NCBI RefSeq assembly: GCF_023715685.1
Contig: NZ_JAMBOQ010000001.1
Coordinates: 930,001 to 994,000, forward strand
Reading direction: 5' to 3'
Source of the DNA: Priestia aryabhattai
GTDB taxonomy: Bacteria > Bacillota > Bacilli > Bacillales > Bacillaceae_H
Length of the DNA: 64,000 nt
Part shown: in pieces, positions 20,825 to 29,524 of the stretch
How the letters are laid out: each line of letters starts with the position of its first letter
How positions within the stretch are numbered: the first letter of the stretch is position 1
Notes under the pieces: generated by a model
What the model was told of the DNA's origin: nothing
The model's input: the letters and a program-made list of their open reading frames with translations, nothing else
The model's database searches: none
Program-made: the position numbers and the translations under genes

Positions 20825-21655
20825 GTGAACATAGGGTTTATCGGAACAGGAAACATGGGGAAAATATTAATTGATGCGTTTATTGAATCAAAAGCCGTAC
20901 GTCCTTCTAAAATTACTATTATGAATCGCACAAAAAAAAGAGCCAAAGAGATTCAACAGCAGCATAAAAAAATTCATGTTGCTGATACAGCTGAAGAAGT
21001 TGTTCACGCATCCAAAGTCATTTTTATTTGTGTTAAGCCATTGGATATTCACCCCCTTTTAATAAAATTAGAACCACTGCTGACAAAAGATCACTGCATC
21101 GTATCCATTACCAGTCCAATCAGCGTAGAACAAATCGAACGCCTCATTCCGAGTCAAGCAGCTAGAATTATCCCTAGCATTACGAATCGGGCATTAGCAG
21201 GTGTTTCTCTTTTCACCTTTGGAGAAAGATGTACGCCTTTTTACCAAAATTATTTACATGAATTATTTTCATCTATGTCAAAACCTGTAGCCATTGATCA
21301 AACGATTACGCGTGTATCATCCGATATCGTAAGCTGCGGTCCTGCATTTTTCAGCTTTTTACTTCAACGCTTTATTGATGCAGCAGTTCAAGAAACAAAT
21401 ATTTCTGAAGAAGAAGCTACCGTCATGGCCAGTGATATGATTATTGGAATGGGAAAACTATTGGAAAAAGAAATATTTACGCTCCCTACCTTACAGGATA
21501 AAGTATGCGTAAAAGGTGGTGTAACCGGAGAAGGTATTAAAGTTTTAGAAGCTGAACTCGGAGAGATGTTTGTTCACGTATTTCAAAAAACACATGAAAA
21601 ATTTGACGAAGACATTGAGCTTGTTCACAATCAGTTTGATAGTCTTATTCCATAA
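20825..21655 (+). CDS. comER: ComER, pyrroline-5-carboxylate reductase-like protein
   Basis: A ProC-like oxidoreductase of 276 residues, divergent from comEA. The N-terminal Rossmann motif is GFIGTGNMGKIL, and the C-terminal P5CR dimerisation part contains SCGPAFFSFLLQRFIDAA. In Bacillus, comER is dispensable for competence and has been linked to sporulation and biofilm entry; a catalytic role in proline synthesis is unproven. The start is GTG at 20825 after AAGGAGGG. It is followed by a bidirectional terminator shared with yqeM. Confidence 0.92.
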   Translation: MNIGFIGTGNMGKILIDAFIESKAVRPSKITIMNRTKKRAKEIQQQHKKIHVADTAEEVVHASKVIFICVKPLDIHPLLIKLEPLLTKDHCIVSITSPISVEQIERLIPSQAARIIPSITNRALAGVSLFTFGERCTPFYQNYLHELFSSMSKPVAIDQTITRVSSDIVSCGPAFFSFLLQRFIDAAVQETNISEEEATVMASDMIIGMGKLLEKEIFTLPTLQDKVCVKGGVTGEGIKVLEAELGEMFVHVFQKTHEKFDEDIELVHNQFDSLIP

Positions 21656-21681
21656 TTTCTGTAGAAATCCTGCTTTGAAAC

Positions 21682-21715
21682 AAAAAAAGAAGCCTCTACT
21701 CGGCTTCTTTTTTTT
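21682..21715. terminator. Bidirectional terminator between comER and yqeM
   Basis: The stem AAAAAGAAGCC with its complement and a 7-base loop, flanked by A and T runs, lies between the convergent stops and overlaps the 3' end of yqeM. Confidence 0.85.
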
Positions 21716-22454
21716 GCGCAGAGAAAAAGATGCGCTCACTGTTTGAAGTAGGCTTACTCGTTTTGAAATCTGCACTTACTTCTACATTTATAAAACCAGC
21801 TTCGCTCAGCCATAATTGATAATGATCAATCGACCAAGTGCGCTGAGCATGCACCTCATCAAATCGATGATATGCATCGATTTCCTCATCATAAGCAAAA
21901 AACGTAATATCATGCTCTACGCGGATATCCGTATCGTTATAGGCGCAATTCCAAATATATGACACGTCTTCATCTACGTAAGAAAAGGATTGATTTCCAA
22001 ATACATGCTGCATCTTGTGCACCGAATGAACATCAAATATAAAGAGCCCACCCGGTTTTAAGTGCTTATATACACGTTGAATGGTTTCTTGAACTTCTTT
22101 ATCACTTTGCAAATAGTTCAAAGAATCACAAAAGATTACTACACAGTCAAACTCTTTCAATAACTCAAGTTCTGCCATGTTTTGCTGAAAAAGAGATAGC
22201 GTTACCCCTTCCTCTGCTGCCTTTTCCTGAGCTACCATAAGCATATCGTCAGACAAATCAACGCCGACTACTGAGAAACCTTCTTTTGCAAATCGAACGG
22301 AGAGTTCTCCCGTGCCGCAGGCAAGATCTAATATACTAGCAGGCTTTGTTTTCGCTTTTGCTACCTGCTGATTAAAAAATTCAGTCCAATCGTCATACGG
22401 AACGTCTGCCATTAGCTGATCATATACGTAGGCAAATTCTCCGTACCTGCTCAT
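21696..22454 (-). CDS. yqeM: Class I SAM-dependent methyltransferase YqeM
   Basis: A 252-residue methyltransferase with the SAM-binding motif SILDLACGTGELSVRFA near residues 38-55 and the acidic VVGVDLSDDM strand. The substrate is unknown. The ATG at 22454 overlaps the rsfS stop as ATGA, so the two are translationally coupled. The open frame runs 14 codons further upstream, but that part lies within rsfS. It is the last gene of the yqeG-to-yqeM operon, adjoining comER as in B. subtilis. Confidence 0.92.
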   Translation of the reverse strand: MSRYGEFAYVYDQLMADVPYDDWTEFFNQQVAKAKTKPASILDLACGTGELSVRFAKEGFSVVGVDLSDDMLMVAQEKAAEEGVTLSLFQQNMAELELLKEFDCVVIFCDSLNYLQSDKEVQETIQRVYKHLKPGGLFIFDVHSVHKMQHVFGNQSFSYVDEDVSYIWNCAYNDTDIRVEHDITFFAYDEEIDAYHRFDEVHAQRTWSIDHYQLWLSEAGFINVEVSADFKTSKPTSNSERIFFSAQKKEAE

Positions 22455-22804
22455 AGCTGTAGCTCTTCTGAACTTACAAATGGTGCATCTCCCCATAAGC
22501 GTTCTAAGTTATAATATCCGCGTTCATCTTTATGGAAAATGTGAACCACAACATCTCCAAGGTCAACAAGAACCCATTTAGCCTGCTCAAATCCTTCTAA
22601 ACGCTTCATAGAAATGCCATGTTCGTGTGCTTTTTCTTTAATTTCACGAGCGATTGCCTGGACTTGTTTATCTGAGTTACCGTGACAAATAACAAAATAA
22701 TCTGCCACCAGTGAGATTCCTTCCATATTTAACGCTACGATATCTATTGCTTTTTTATCATCTGCTGCTTCTACAACAAGAGATAGCAATTCACGTTCAG
22801 TCAT
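22451..22804 (-). CDS. rsfS: Ribosomal silencing factor RsfS
   Basis: A 117-residue RsfS/Iojap protein. It binds ribosomal protein L14 and blocks subunit joining when nutrients are scarce. Visible family segments are KKAIDIVALNMEGIS, DYFVICHGNSDKQVQAIA and WVLVDLGDVVVHIFH. It overlaps yqeK by 8 bases at its start and yqeM by 4 at its end, so it is tightly coupled within the operon. Confidence 0.97.
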   Translation of the reverse strand: MTERELLSLVVEAADDKKAIDIVALNMEGISLVADYFVICHGNSDKQVQAIAREIKEKAHEHGISMKRLEGFEQAKWVLVDLGDVVVHIFHKDERGYYNLERLWGDAPFVSSEELQL

Positions 22805-23369
22805 GTGTTTGACCTCCTAAGATTAAATCATTATATGTCATCATCGTATCGGGATAAACGGCCTGATGTTTGGTCATTAAAAAAGAAATAGTATTTTTTA
22901 ATGATTGAATAAGTGCTGCATCTAAGTCGGTTTTAGCTAACTCACGCACTTCATCAACACCTGGAAATCTCCTTCCAGGTTCGATATAATCAGCAACGTA
23001 CACAATTTTTTCAAGTAACGTCATACCAGGTCTTCCGGATGTATGGTAAGCAATTGCATCCAATACTTCCTTATCCGTAATCCCTACTTCATTTCTCACT
23101 AAAAACGCGCCTACTGGAGCATGCCATAATTCTGTATTGTATTCCAACAAAGAAGGATTCATGTTTTGATCAATAATAATTTGCTTCATCTCTTCCTTTG
23201 GACGAAATTTGGCATAGTCATGAAAAATAGCAGCCAGTTCTGCTTTTTTTTCGTCTGCTTCAAAACGCTTAGCTAATTCAATTGCTGTTTCCATTACCCC
23301 CACAGTATGAATATAACGACGTTCTGTTAACTGTTTCTTTACGATTTCTAATGCATCAGTTCGATTCAT
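22797..23369 (-). CDS. yqeK: HD-domain Ap4A hydrolase YqeK
   Basis: An HD-superfamily phosphohydrolase of 190 residues; family members cleave diadenosine tetraphosphate symmetrically to two ADP. Metal ligands are visible as H in RYIHTVGVM, the HD pair in [10 protein letters not shown], and a later H in [10 protein letters not shown] and AYHTSGR. The ATG at 23369, 11 bases after GAGGAG, is preferred to the upstream in-frame start. It overlaps nadD by 14 bases. Confidence 0.93.
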   Translation of the reverse strand: MNRTDALEIVKKQLTERRYIHTVGVMETAIELAKRFEADEKKAELAAIFHDYAKFRPKEEMKQIIIDQNMNPSLLEYNTELWHAPVGAFLVRNEVGITDKEVLDAIAYHTSGRPGMTLLEKIVYVADYIEPGRRFPGVDEVRELAKTDLDAALIQSLKNTISFLMTKHQAVYPDTMMTYNDLILGGQTHD

Positions 23370-23931
23370 ATAATTGGTTCTCCTCAATATATTGTTTAAC
23401 ACCAGAAGGTATAAAATAACGAATTGTTTCTTTCTTTACTACTCGTTCGCGAATAAAGGAAGAGGAGACATCAAACTGTGGAACTTCTACTTCTTTTATT
23501 GGGTAAGGGGACGTAATGGTATACCCCGGGCGCTTTACACCTACAAATGTAACCAAATTGACTAATTCATCAATTTCATACCACTTCGGCAAATATTCTA
23601 CCATATCAGCACCAATGATGAAATGAAACTGATACGTTGGATATTTCTCTGTTAGTATTCTCATCGTATCATATGTATATGAAGGCTCTTTGCGCTCAAA
23701 TTCAATCGGCTGCAGGGTAAATTGATCATGTTCTTTAATAGCTAGCTTTAGCATCTGTAAACGATGATATGGCTCAATAGGCTCTTTGATTGTTTTATGA
23801 GGTGGAATATACGACGGCATGAACCATATCTCATCTAATTTTAAGGCATGCAAAACCTCATTCGCCATCATTAAATGCCCCAAATGAGGCGGATTGAATG
23901 TTCCACCTAAAATTCCAATACTCTTCAACAA
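23356..23931 (-). CDS. nadD: Nicotinate-nucleotide adenylyltransferase
   Basis: Catalyses formation of deamido-NAD from NaMN and ATP, the penultimate step of NAD synthesis. The 191 residues show the nucleotidyltransferase motif [12 protein letters not shown] near the N-terminus and the SSSFIRERV motif near the C-terminus. The start is TTG (23931, or the adjacent TTG at 23928), 7 to 10 bases after AAAGGAG. It is coupled to yqeK by overlap. Confidence 0.97.
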   Translation of the reverse strand: MLKSIGILGGTFNPPHLGHLMMANEVLHALKLDEIWFMPSYIPPHKTIKEPIEPYHRLQMLKLAIKEHDQFTLQPIEFERKEPSYTYDTMRILTEKYPTYQFHFIIGADMVEYLPKWYEIDELVNLVTFVGVKRPGYTITSPYPIKEVEVPQFDVSSSFIRERVVKKETIRYFIPSGVKQYIEENQLYESN

Positions 23932-23961
23932 TCCCCGACTCCTTTAATTTACTTCATTTTT

Positions 23962-23988
23962 AAATAGAGCGGGTTCCCCCGCTCTATT
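23962..23988. terminator. Hairpin between yhbY and nadD
   Basis: An 11-12-bp GC-containing stem (AAATAGAGCGGG with its complement) with a tight loop lies just past the yhbY stop. Only a short T stretch follows on the minus strand, so termination may be partial within the operon. Confidence 0.6.
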
Positions 23989-23997
23989 TTATTTCAC

Positions 23998-24288
23998 TTA
24001 TGGCAGCATTAGTTGCTTATTTTCGCGTGATTCTTTGTATAACACAATTGTATTTCCAATCACTTGTACAAGCTCTGCTTTTGTTCCTTTTGTTAATCGA
24101 GCAGCAACCGTGTCACGATCTTCATCACAGTTTTGCAGAATGCTCACTTTTAATAATTCTCTTGCTTCTAATGCATCAGCAATTTGACCAATCATATTTT
24201 CATTGACTCCACCTTTTCCCACTTGGAAAATTGGATTTAAATGATGTGCTTTTGAACGTAAAAAACGTTTTTGTTTACCTGTTAACAT
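23998..24288 (-). CDS. yhbY: Ribosome assembly RNA-binding protein YhbY
   Basis: A 96-residue CRM-domain protein that associates with pre-50S particles. It begins MLTGKQKRFLRSKAHHLNP and contains the GKGGVNENM loop, the GxxG-type RNA-binding turn of CRM domains. It is yqeI in B. subtilis, with the same neighbours aroE and nadD. The ATG at 24288 follows GGAGG. Confidence 0.95.
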   Translation of the reverse strand: MLTGKQKRFLRSKAHHLNPIFQVGKGGVNENMIGQIADALEARELLKVSILQNCDEDRDTVAARLTKGTKAELVQVIGNTIVLYKESRENKQLMLP

Positions 24289-24306
24289 AAAAACCTCCGT
24301 TGTATC

Positions 24307-25146
24307 TTATCTCTTAGTTAGTGTTGAAAGAACAATGTGTTCCATTGCCTCTTCATCAGGACGGACGTTCGTCCATTTTTCAAATGCAAGTGCACCTTGC
24401 AGTACGAACATACCGACACCGTTATGAGTGCCTGCCCCTTTTGCTTCAGCCTCTTTCAAAAGCTTTGTTTTTAAAGGGTTGTAAATAATATCGCTGACTA
24501 CCGCTTCTTTTTGCAATAAAGTAAGTGCTAAAGGCAGCTCATCAACGTTAGGATACATCCCCACTGAAGTGGTATTAATAATAATATCGAATGTATCTAG
24601 TTGTTTTTCTGCATCAGAAATAGACATTGCTTCCGTTTTTGTTGAAAAAGGCAGCTCGTTAGCTAGTACAGCTGCTTTTTCGACAGTACGATTGCATATC
24701 GCAATTACATCGGGAGTGTGCTGAGCTGCAATTGTATAAAAAATAGCTTTTGCAGCTCCTCCAGCTCCAATAATTAAAATTCTTTTTTGGGATAAGCCGC
24801 CTTCTACTGCTTTTAGTAAAGACGTCACATACCCCTCTCCGTCGGTATTGTATCCAATATAACGGCCATCTTGATTAACAACTGTATTTACAGCGCCAAT
24901 TGCCTTTGCTAATGGATCGACTTCATCCAAATGATTCATAATATCAACTTTATACGGAATCGTGACATTAAATCCTTGAATATTTTTATCTTTTAGCTGC
25001 CCAATAGCTGATTCAAAATGAACAGGTTCAATTGGAAAAGCTTCATAATGAGCATCCATATTCAGACGTTTAAAGGCATCATTTTGCATCAATGGCGATA
25101 GTGAATGCCCAAGCGGATAACCAACTAGCCCATATAATGTACTCAA
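24307..25146 (-). CDS. aroE: Shikimate dehydrogenase (NADP+)
   Basis: Reduces 3-dehydroshikimate in aromatic amino-acid synthesis. The 279 residues include the shikimate-binding Ser pair in GHSLSP, the catalytic Lys in NVTIPYK, the Asp in NTDGEGY, and the NADP Rossmann loop GAGGAAKAI followed by NRT. The start is TTG at 25146 after AAAGGGG. It lies between yqeH and yhbY in the conserved operon. Confidence 0.97.
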   Translation of the reverse strand: MSTLYGLVGYPLGHSLSPLMQNDAFKRLNMDAHYEAFPIEPVHFESAIGQLKDKNIQGFNVTIPYKVDIMNHLDEVDPLAKAIGAVNTVVNQDGRYIGYNTDGEGYVTSLLKAVEGGLSQKRILIIGAGGAAKAIFYTIAAQHTPDVIAICNRTVEKAAVLANELPFSTKTEAMSISDAEKQLDTFDIIINTTSVGMYPNVDELPLALTLLQKEAVVSDIIYNPLKTKLLKEAEAKGAGTHNGVGMFVLQGALAFEKWTNVRPDEEAMEHIVLSTLTKR

Positions 25147-25165
25147 GATTTTTTCCCCTTTTTGT

Positions 25166-26272
25166 TTAAATTAAAGAATCGCGCACAAATACGCCGACTC
25201 CTTTTGGTGCATGTGCAACAACTTTTGAACCTGACTCATTAACCGTAACCCAGCCGAGTCCTGAAAAAACAATATCCGTTTTTTCATTTTTTATTGTAAA
25301 TTCATGTGCAACGAGTTCAGGAAACTCACTCATTTGCTCGGGGCGCGGCGGCTGAAGCAGTTCACCTGCTTGCTTTTCATACAACTCATCTGCTTTTTCA
25401 AGCTTTGTACGATGGATATGCAAATCGTTCGATACATAACATGTTAATGACTTGCGTCCTCCCTGTACATAATCCAAGCGCGCTAGTCCTCCAAAGTATA
25501 AAGTTTGCCCTTCATTTAGTTGATAAACCTTCGGCTTTATTTCTTTTTTAGGAGAAATTAGCCTTAAGTCTCGTTTATCTACATAGTGAGCCATTTGATG
25601 ATGATTAATAATGCCCGGCGTATCATATAAAGACGCGCCGTTATCAAGCGGGATATCAATCATATCCAACGTTGTACCAGGATATTGAGATGTAGTAATA
25701 ATATCTTTTTCTCCCGTTACCTCTTTAATAATGGCATTAATAAATGTCGATTTACCAACGTTTGTACATCCAACAACATATACATCTTTACCTTCGCGAT
25801 AATGTTCAATGGCTTCGGCAATTTCTCGAATTCCTTGTCCTTTTTGCGCGCTCATGAGGAACACATCCACTGATTTTAGCCCAAGCTCTTTCGCTTCTCG
25901 CTTCATCCAATGAATTAGTTTATTTTTCTTTATAGACTTTGGCAGTAAATCTGCTTTATTTCCCACTAAAAGAACCTTGTTATTTCCAACAAATCGATGC
26001 AAACCAGGTAACCAGCTGCCGTTAAAGTCAAAGATATCTACAACTTTTACAACCAAACCGTCCGTTTGACCAATTCCGTTTAAAATTTTTAAAAAATCAT
26101 CGTCTGTTAAGGAAACATCTTGTACTTCATTATAATGTTTTAAACGAAAGCATCGCTGGCAAATAATAGCTTCTTTTTCTAATGCTGATTTTGGAGCGTA
26201 GCCAAGTTCATTCGGTCGTTCTATTTGAATCTCCACTCCGCATCCTACGCACTGTAATTTTTCTTCACTCAC
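25166..26272 (-). CDS. yqeH: Ribosome biogenesis GTPase YqeH
   Basis: A circularly permuted GTPase required for 30S assembly. The 368 residues start with a zinc finger (Cys8, Cys11, Cys38, Cys41). The G4 motif NKADL and G5 region then come before G1 GCTNVGKST and G3 DTPG, the permuted order that defines the family. A C-terminal RNA-binding region follows. The GTG at 26272 follows GGAGG and sits three bases past the yqeG stop, so the two are coupled. Confidence 0.97.
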   Translation of the reverse strand: MSEEKLQCVGCGVEIQIERPNELGYAPKSALEKEAIICQRCFRLKHYNEVQDVSLTDDDFLKILNGIGQTDGLVVKVVDIFDFNGSWLPGLHRFVGNNKVLLVGNKADLLPKSIKKNKLIHWMKREAKELGLKSVDVFLMSAQKGQGIREIAEAIEHYREGKDVYVVGCTNVGKSTFINAIIKEVTGEKDIITTSQYPGTTLDMIDIPLDNGASLYDTPGIINHHQMAHYVDKRDLRLISPKKEIKPKVYQLNEGQTLYFGGLARLDYVQGGRKSLTCYVSNDLHIHRTKLEKADELYEKQAGELLQPPRPEQMSEFPELVAHEFTIKNEKTDIVFSGLGWVTVNESGSKVVAHAPKGVGVFVRDSLI

Positions 26273-26275
26273 GTT

Positions 26276-26791
26276 TTAATCCTCCCAGTTAATCATACCT
26301 TTTCGTTTCATCCAACCTAGAATTCTTCGTTCCATTTTACGGTTAAATTTCGTTACAAATCCATCTGTTTGCGCAACTGGTACAACCAAAACCGTATATA
26401 CGCCGAGACGATTTCCTCCTAATACATCCGTTAAAAGCTGGTCGCCAATAACTACAACCTCATCTTTTTGCAGCTCCATATCACGAAGAGCTCTTCTAAA
26501 TGCTTTACGCATCGGTTTGCGTGCTTTATATACAAATGGAAGTCCAACTGGATCTGAAAACAGCTTGACTCGTTTCTCCACATTATTCGATACAATCGTA
26601 ATTTTAATTCCACTATCTTTCATTAACTGAAACCACTCAATTAATTCCGGAGTGGCATCAGGGCGATCCCATTCTACCAACGTGTTATCTAAGTCGGTAA
26701 TAATTCCTTTTATGCCGCGCTCTATCAAATCGTCTGGCTTAATTTGAAACACGTTTTTCACATGTTCATTTGGTAAAAAAAGTTTCAACAC
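26276..26791 (-). CDS. yqeG: YqeG family HAD IIIA phosphatase
   Basis: A 171-residue HAD-superfamily phosphatase. Motif I is DLDNTLVEWD, motif II TIVSNN, the motif III Lys is in KARKPMRKAF, and motif IV is VIGDQLLTDVLGG. The family is related to the yeast Gep4 phosphatidylglycerophosphatase, so a PGP phosphatase role is plausible but not shown here. The start is GTG at 26791 after GAGGTG. It is the first gene of the yqeG-yqeH-aroE-yhbY-nadD-yqeK-rsfS-yqeM run. Confidence 0.9.
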   Translation of the reverse strand: MLKLFLPNEHVKNVFQIKPDDLIERGIKGIITDLDNTLVEWDRPDATPELIEWFQLMKDSGIKITIVSNNVEKRVKLFSDPVGLPFVYKARKPMRKAFRRALRDMELQKDEVVVIGDQLLTDVLGGNRLGVYTVLVVPVAQTDGFVTKFNRKMERRILGWMKRKGMINWED

Positions 26792-27337
26792 GTATCATGC
26801 ACCTCGAATATATAGTTACATACTAAAATTAACGCCGTCTATCATTATAACGACTTCTTGTTATTTTCCAACCTAAAATTTTATTCTCTTCAAAAACAGG
26901 TCTTTTCTTAGTATAAAGGATATGCCTTGTGAATGCTTTAACTTTATACAGAAAGTTATTGACAAAAGGTAGTAAACCTACATTTGTTCGTGAGCTTACG
27001 ATATATTCACCTACTGCAAACTTAAAATAAAAAATAGTGTAGAAAACGTTTACTACTTATCAAATAGGGTAAGTGGTAAACAAATTCTGTTAAAAGTTTT
27101 CGACAAAAATTGATATGCCCAATTATGTGGATAAGGTTATACACATTATCCTCTGTTATAGTTCAGCAATTAATGGTAATTATAAACAACATACCCACAT
27201 TTTATCCACCGAAAGCTGTGGATAACAGAACGATTGTTCCTTTATTGGATTCATGTTAGATTATAAATAAGGAATTTATTAGCATTTAAATATAACTTTT
27301 TAGGATATTTATTTTAGTAGGAGGTGGCGGCAATCTT
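26792..27337. other. Regulatory intergenic region between yqeG and sda
   Basis: A 546-base AT-rich gap between divergent genes. It holds the yqeG promoter on the minus side and a cluster of DnaA boxes plus a Spo0A box toward sda. It also contains an inverted repeat of GTTTAC and GTAAAC (about 27049-27080). I see no gene in it. Confidence 0.7.
27099..27225. promoter_or_regulatory. DnaA-box cluster and Spo0A box upstream of sda
   Basis: DnaA boxes: TTATCCACA on the minus strand at 27126-27134 and again at 27217-27225 (both perfect), TTATACACA on the plus strand at 27137-27145 (fits TTATNCACA), and TTATCCACC at 27202-27210 (one mismatch). A perfect Spo0A box TGTCGAA lies on the minus strand at 27099-27105. 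DnaA control of sda is established in B. subtilis; the Spo0A box is only a motif match. Confidence 0.85.
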
Positions 27338-27478
27338 ATGAGAAAATTATCAGATGAGCTGCTTATTGAGTCATACAGCAAAGCAACTGAACTGCAATTA
27401 AGCCCTGATTTTATAAAATTAATTGAAGAGGAAATTGAAAGAAGATCATTAAAGATTAGCATACAAATTCCTTCTTAA
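27338..27478 (+). CDS. sda: Sporulation checkpoint inhibitor Sda
   Basis: A 46-residue helical hairpin, [20 protein letters not shown] at its N-terminus and [13 protein letters not shown] in the second helix, nearly identical in pattern to B. subtilis Sda. Sda binds the sporulation kinase KinA and blocks phosphoryl transfer, which stops sporulation when replication is active or blocked. AGGAGG lies 11 bases before the ATG. The upstream DnaA-box cluster fits the known DnaA control of this gene. Confidence 0.97.
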   Translation: MRKLSDELLIESYSKATELQLSPDFIKLIEEEIERRSLKISIQIPS

Positions 27479-27480
27479 CG

Positions 27481-27552
27481 AATAAAAGAGCCTTCTTAAT
27501 AAAAGAAAGCTGCATCTTCATTTATCTATCTACTCTTTTATTATATAGGCTC
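27481..27552. repeat. Inverted repeat between convergent sda and psd
   Basis: AATAAAAGAG (27481-27490) is repeated inverted as CTCTTTTATT (27533-27542), flanked by GAGCC and GGCTC. The 42-base loop is long for a terminator but may serve both convergent genes. Confidence 0.45.
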
Positions 27553-28334
27553 TATTTTTTCAAATGGGCAATTGGTTCTCCACACTTTACATAAGAACCT
27601 GAGTGAACGTTAGAAGCAAAAGTGATTGAGTCCTTCTCAAATAATAAAATGACAGTCGAACCAAACGTGAAATAAGCTATTTCTTCCCCTTTTTCGACTA
27701 CTTCTTTTTTAGAAACTGCTTCAATGCTATTGATAAACATGGCTCCTACTTTTACCATCAGCATGTGACCATTTTCAAATGTTAACTCCGTAAGCTTCCG
27801 AAAATTTTTCACAAGCGGTTCTTTCCCGTACTTGATTCCTAATGAATTTACTGGATAAGACTTTTGTCCAACAGTCCACGTATCCCCCACTTGGGCTTTA
27901 AGAGGACTGTGAATGCGATGATAGTCTTTCGGACTAAGATAGAGGATAATAAACTGTCCTTCTATATATTTTTCAAGAATGAGATTATTTGAAACCATTT
28001 CCTGTATAGAATAAGGTTTGTTTTTTACAATCATTTCTTTTTGAGGCGTAATGACTCCATATGCTTCTATCTTTGCATCTACAGGACTGACAACGCTGTC
28101 TTTCTGCTGATCGACCGGACGGGCAGAAGGTTTCAAACGGCGAATAAATAGCTCGTGTAAGTTTTGATAATGATGCAGAGGCTTGTCCATTTCTTCTTTA
28201 TTTACTTTAAAAACTTTTGTATAGGAGGGTATAACAAACCGACTCCATTTAGAGAAAGTGAATTTTCGAATGAGCTTCGATGATCCTTGGTGATTAGTAA
28301 GCTCAATAAACGTTCGATACAGGTGCTGCAACAA
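27552..28334 (-). CDS. psd: Phosphatidylserine decarboxylase
   Basis: Makes phosphatidylethanolamine from phosphatidylserine at the membrane. The 260-residue proenzyme self-cleaves to a pyruvoyl enzyme. The cleavage motif is FGSTVILLFE near the C-terminus, and the catalytic SPVDAKIEA and DYHRIHSPL (His) motifs are present. I choose the TTG at 28334, 8 bases after GGAGG; the upstream in-frame GTG is part of that site. It is divergent from pssA, whereas in B. subtilis psd lies in the same operon as pssA. Confidence 0.94.
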   Translation of the reverse strand: MLQHLYRTFIELTNHQGSSKLIRKFTFSKWSRFVIPSYTKVFKVNKEEMDKPLHHYQNLHELFIRRLKPSARPVDQQKDSVVSPVDAKIEAYGVITPQKEMIVKNKPYSIQEMVSNNLILEKYIEGQFIILYLSPKDYHRIHSPLKAQVGDTWTVGQKSYPVNSLGIKYGKEPLVKNFRKLTELTFENGHMLMVKVGAMFINSIEAVSKKEVVEKGEEIAYFTFGSTVILLFEKDSITFASNVHSGSYVKCGEPIAHLKK

Positions 28335-28448
28335 TAATTTTACCTCCACATACTGAATAGTTCTTTACTAGAATAAGGTTTGCGTCTACAATGAAATTAC
28401 CATTATTTTTACCTTTAGTTCATTCCATCCTTTAAAGGAGTGAGGAAA

Positions 28449-28988
28449 TTGTTTTTATTAGACTATCTAGATCATACAATTAAAAAGCTGAGATCCCAAG
28501 CGGCAAACTCCTTAACGATTGTTAATTTAAGTTTAGGAAGCTTTGCTATTTTATTTGTCATGAAAAATGAATTGAACTTAAGTTTATTACTAATTTTTTT
28601 AGCAGCATTAGCAGACCGATTCGACGGCATGGTAGCCAGAAAGCTGCAAATTGAATCTGAACTTGGAAAACAACTGGACTCCATGTGCGATATTATATCA
28701 TTTGGCATCGCTCCAGCTCTACTACTTTATCAAAGTATTTTATCTCACTTTGGTGCTGCAGGTTCGATTGTTACCATCTGTTACATTGCTTGCGGAGCAC
28801 TTCGTCTTGCCCGCTTTAACATCACAGAAAATACTGGGTATTTTACAGGGCTCCCTATTACCGCAGCAGGTTGTTTATTAACTCTTAGCTACTTGGGCGT
28901 CCCTTATTTGCCTTCACACTTTTATATGTTTTTAATTATCGTACTCGCTTGCTTGATGATTAGTACTTTCAAGCTAAAAAAAGTATAG
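28449..28988 (+). CDS. pssA: CDP-diacylglycerol-serine O-phosphatidyltransferase
   Basis: Condenses CDP-diacylglycerol with serine to phosphatidylserine. The protein has 179 residues and several membrane helices. The CDP-alcohol phosphatidyltransferase motif D-G-x2-A-R-x8-G-x3-D-x3-D is seen as DGMVARK then GKQLDSMCD. I prefer the TTG at 28449, 8 bases after AAAGGAG; the in-frame GTG at 28440 overlaps that site. It faces psd across a 114-base gap, so the two successive steps of PE synthesis share one promoter region. Confidence 0.93.
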   Translation: MFLLDYLDHTIKKLRSQAANSLTIVNLSLGSFAILFVMKNELNLSLLLIFLAALADRFDGMVARKLQIESELGKQLDSMCDIISFGIAPALLLYQSILSHFGAAGSIVTICYIACGALRLARFNITENTGYFTGLPITAAGCLLTLSYLGVPYLPSHFYMFLIIVLACLMISTFKLKKV

Positions 28989-29131
28989 AGCTCCATTTAC
29001 CTTTACAGAGGAATATTATCGTCTTGCTTCTTTTCTTATTATAGAATAAGTCATCTTCTTTAAGAAACAAAGCGAAAATTCCATAAGAATTCTTAAAAAT
29101 GAATGGTTCTATTCGGTAGGATATGTCATCT

Positions 29132-29163
29132 AAAAAAACTCATGCGCATGCATGAGTTTTTTT
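29132..29163. terminator. Bidirectional terminator between pssA and the tiny membrane gene
   Basis: A 12-bp stem (AAAAAACTCATG with its complement) with a 6-base loop and flanking A/T runs lies about 145 bases past pssA. It also overlaps the stop of the minus-strand 48-residue gene. Confidence 0.8.
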
Positions 29164-29308
29164 ACCACCAGCAGCTAAACCAATAGAAGCTTCCGAAAAT
29201 TAATAACAGGACAAACAGAACAATTAACAATCCAAGTCCCCACCCGAAGCCTCCTCCACATGGATAAGCTGGATAATTAGGATAACAGCAGCCTCCGTAA
29301 CCGTACAT
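29162..29308 (-). CDS. YjcZ/SscA-like tiny sporulation membrane protein
   Basis: A 48-residue peptide starting MYGYGGCCYPNYPAYPCGGG, then a hydrophobic span GWGLGLLIVLFVLLLIFG and an aromatic end FYWFSCWW. A Gly/Cys/Tyr-rich head followed by one membrane helix is the pattern of the YjcZ family of tiny sporulation proteins. AAGGAGGGAG lies just before the ATG at 29308. The exact family member is not clear. Proximity to sigK agrees with, but does not prove, mother-cell expression. Confidence 0.85.
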   Translation of the reverse strand: MYGYGGCCYPNYPAYPCGGGFGWGLGLLIVLFVLLLIFGSFYWFSCWW

Positions 29309-29524
29309 ATTCTCCCTCCTTATACTATGAACTACTACTAACGTATGTACATACTTTTTCGCTGTATAGGCTGGTAACTATCTCTAAAGAAAAATCTGTG
29401 GACTTTTTCAAACTCTCTTGTCCCTGCGGGGAATTTTAAACGTACAGGCAAAGACATCCTTCTTTTTACATATAGTGTAATGTTAGTCTCTCACAGGTTG
29501 ATATCCCCTTATGGAGGTGAAGAG

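Noticed and set aside
29489..29524. A sigma-E-like promoter for sigK
   Set aside because: CATATAGT resembles a sigma-E -10 box, but no matching -35 lies at the right distance, so I did not list it as a feature.
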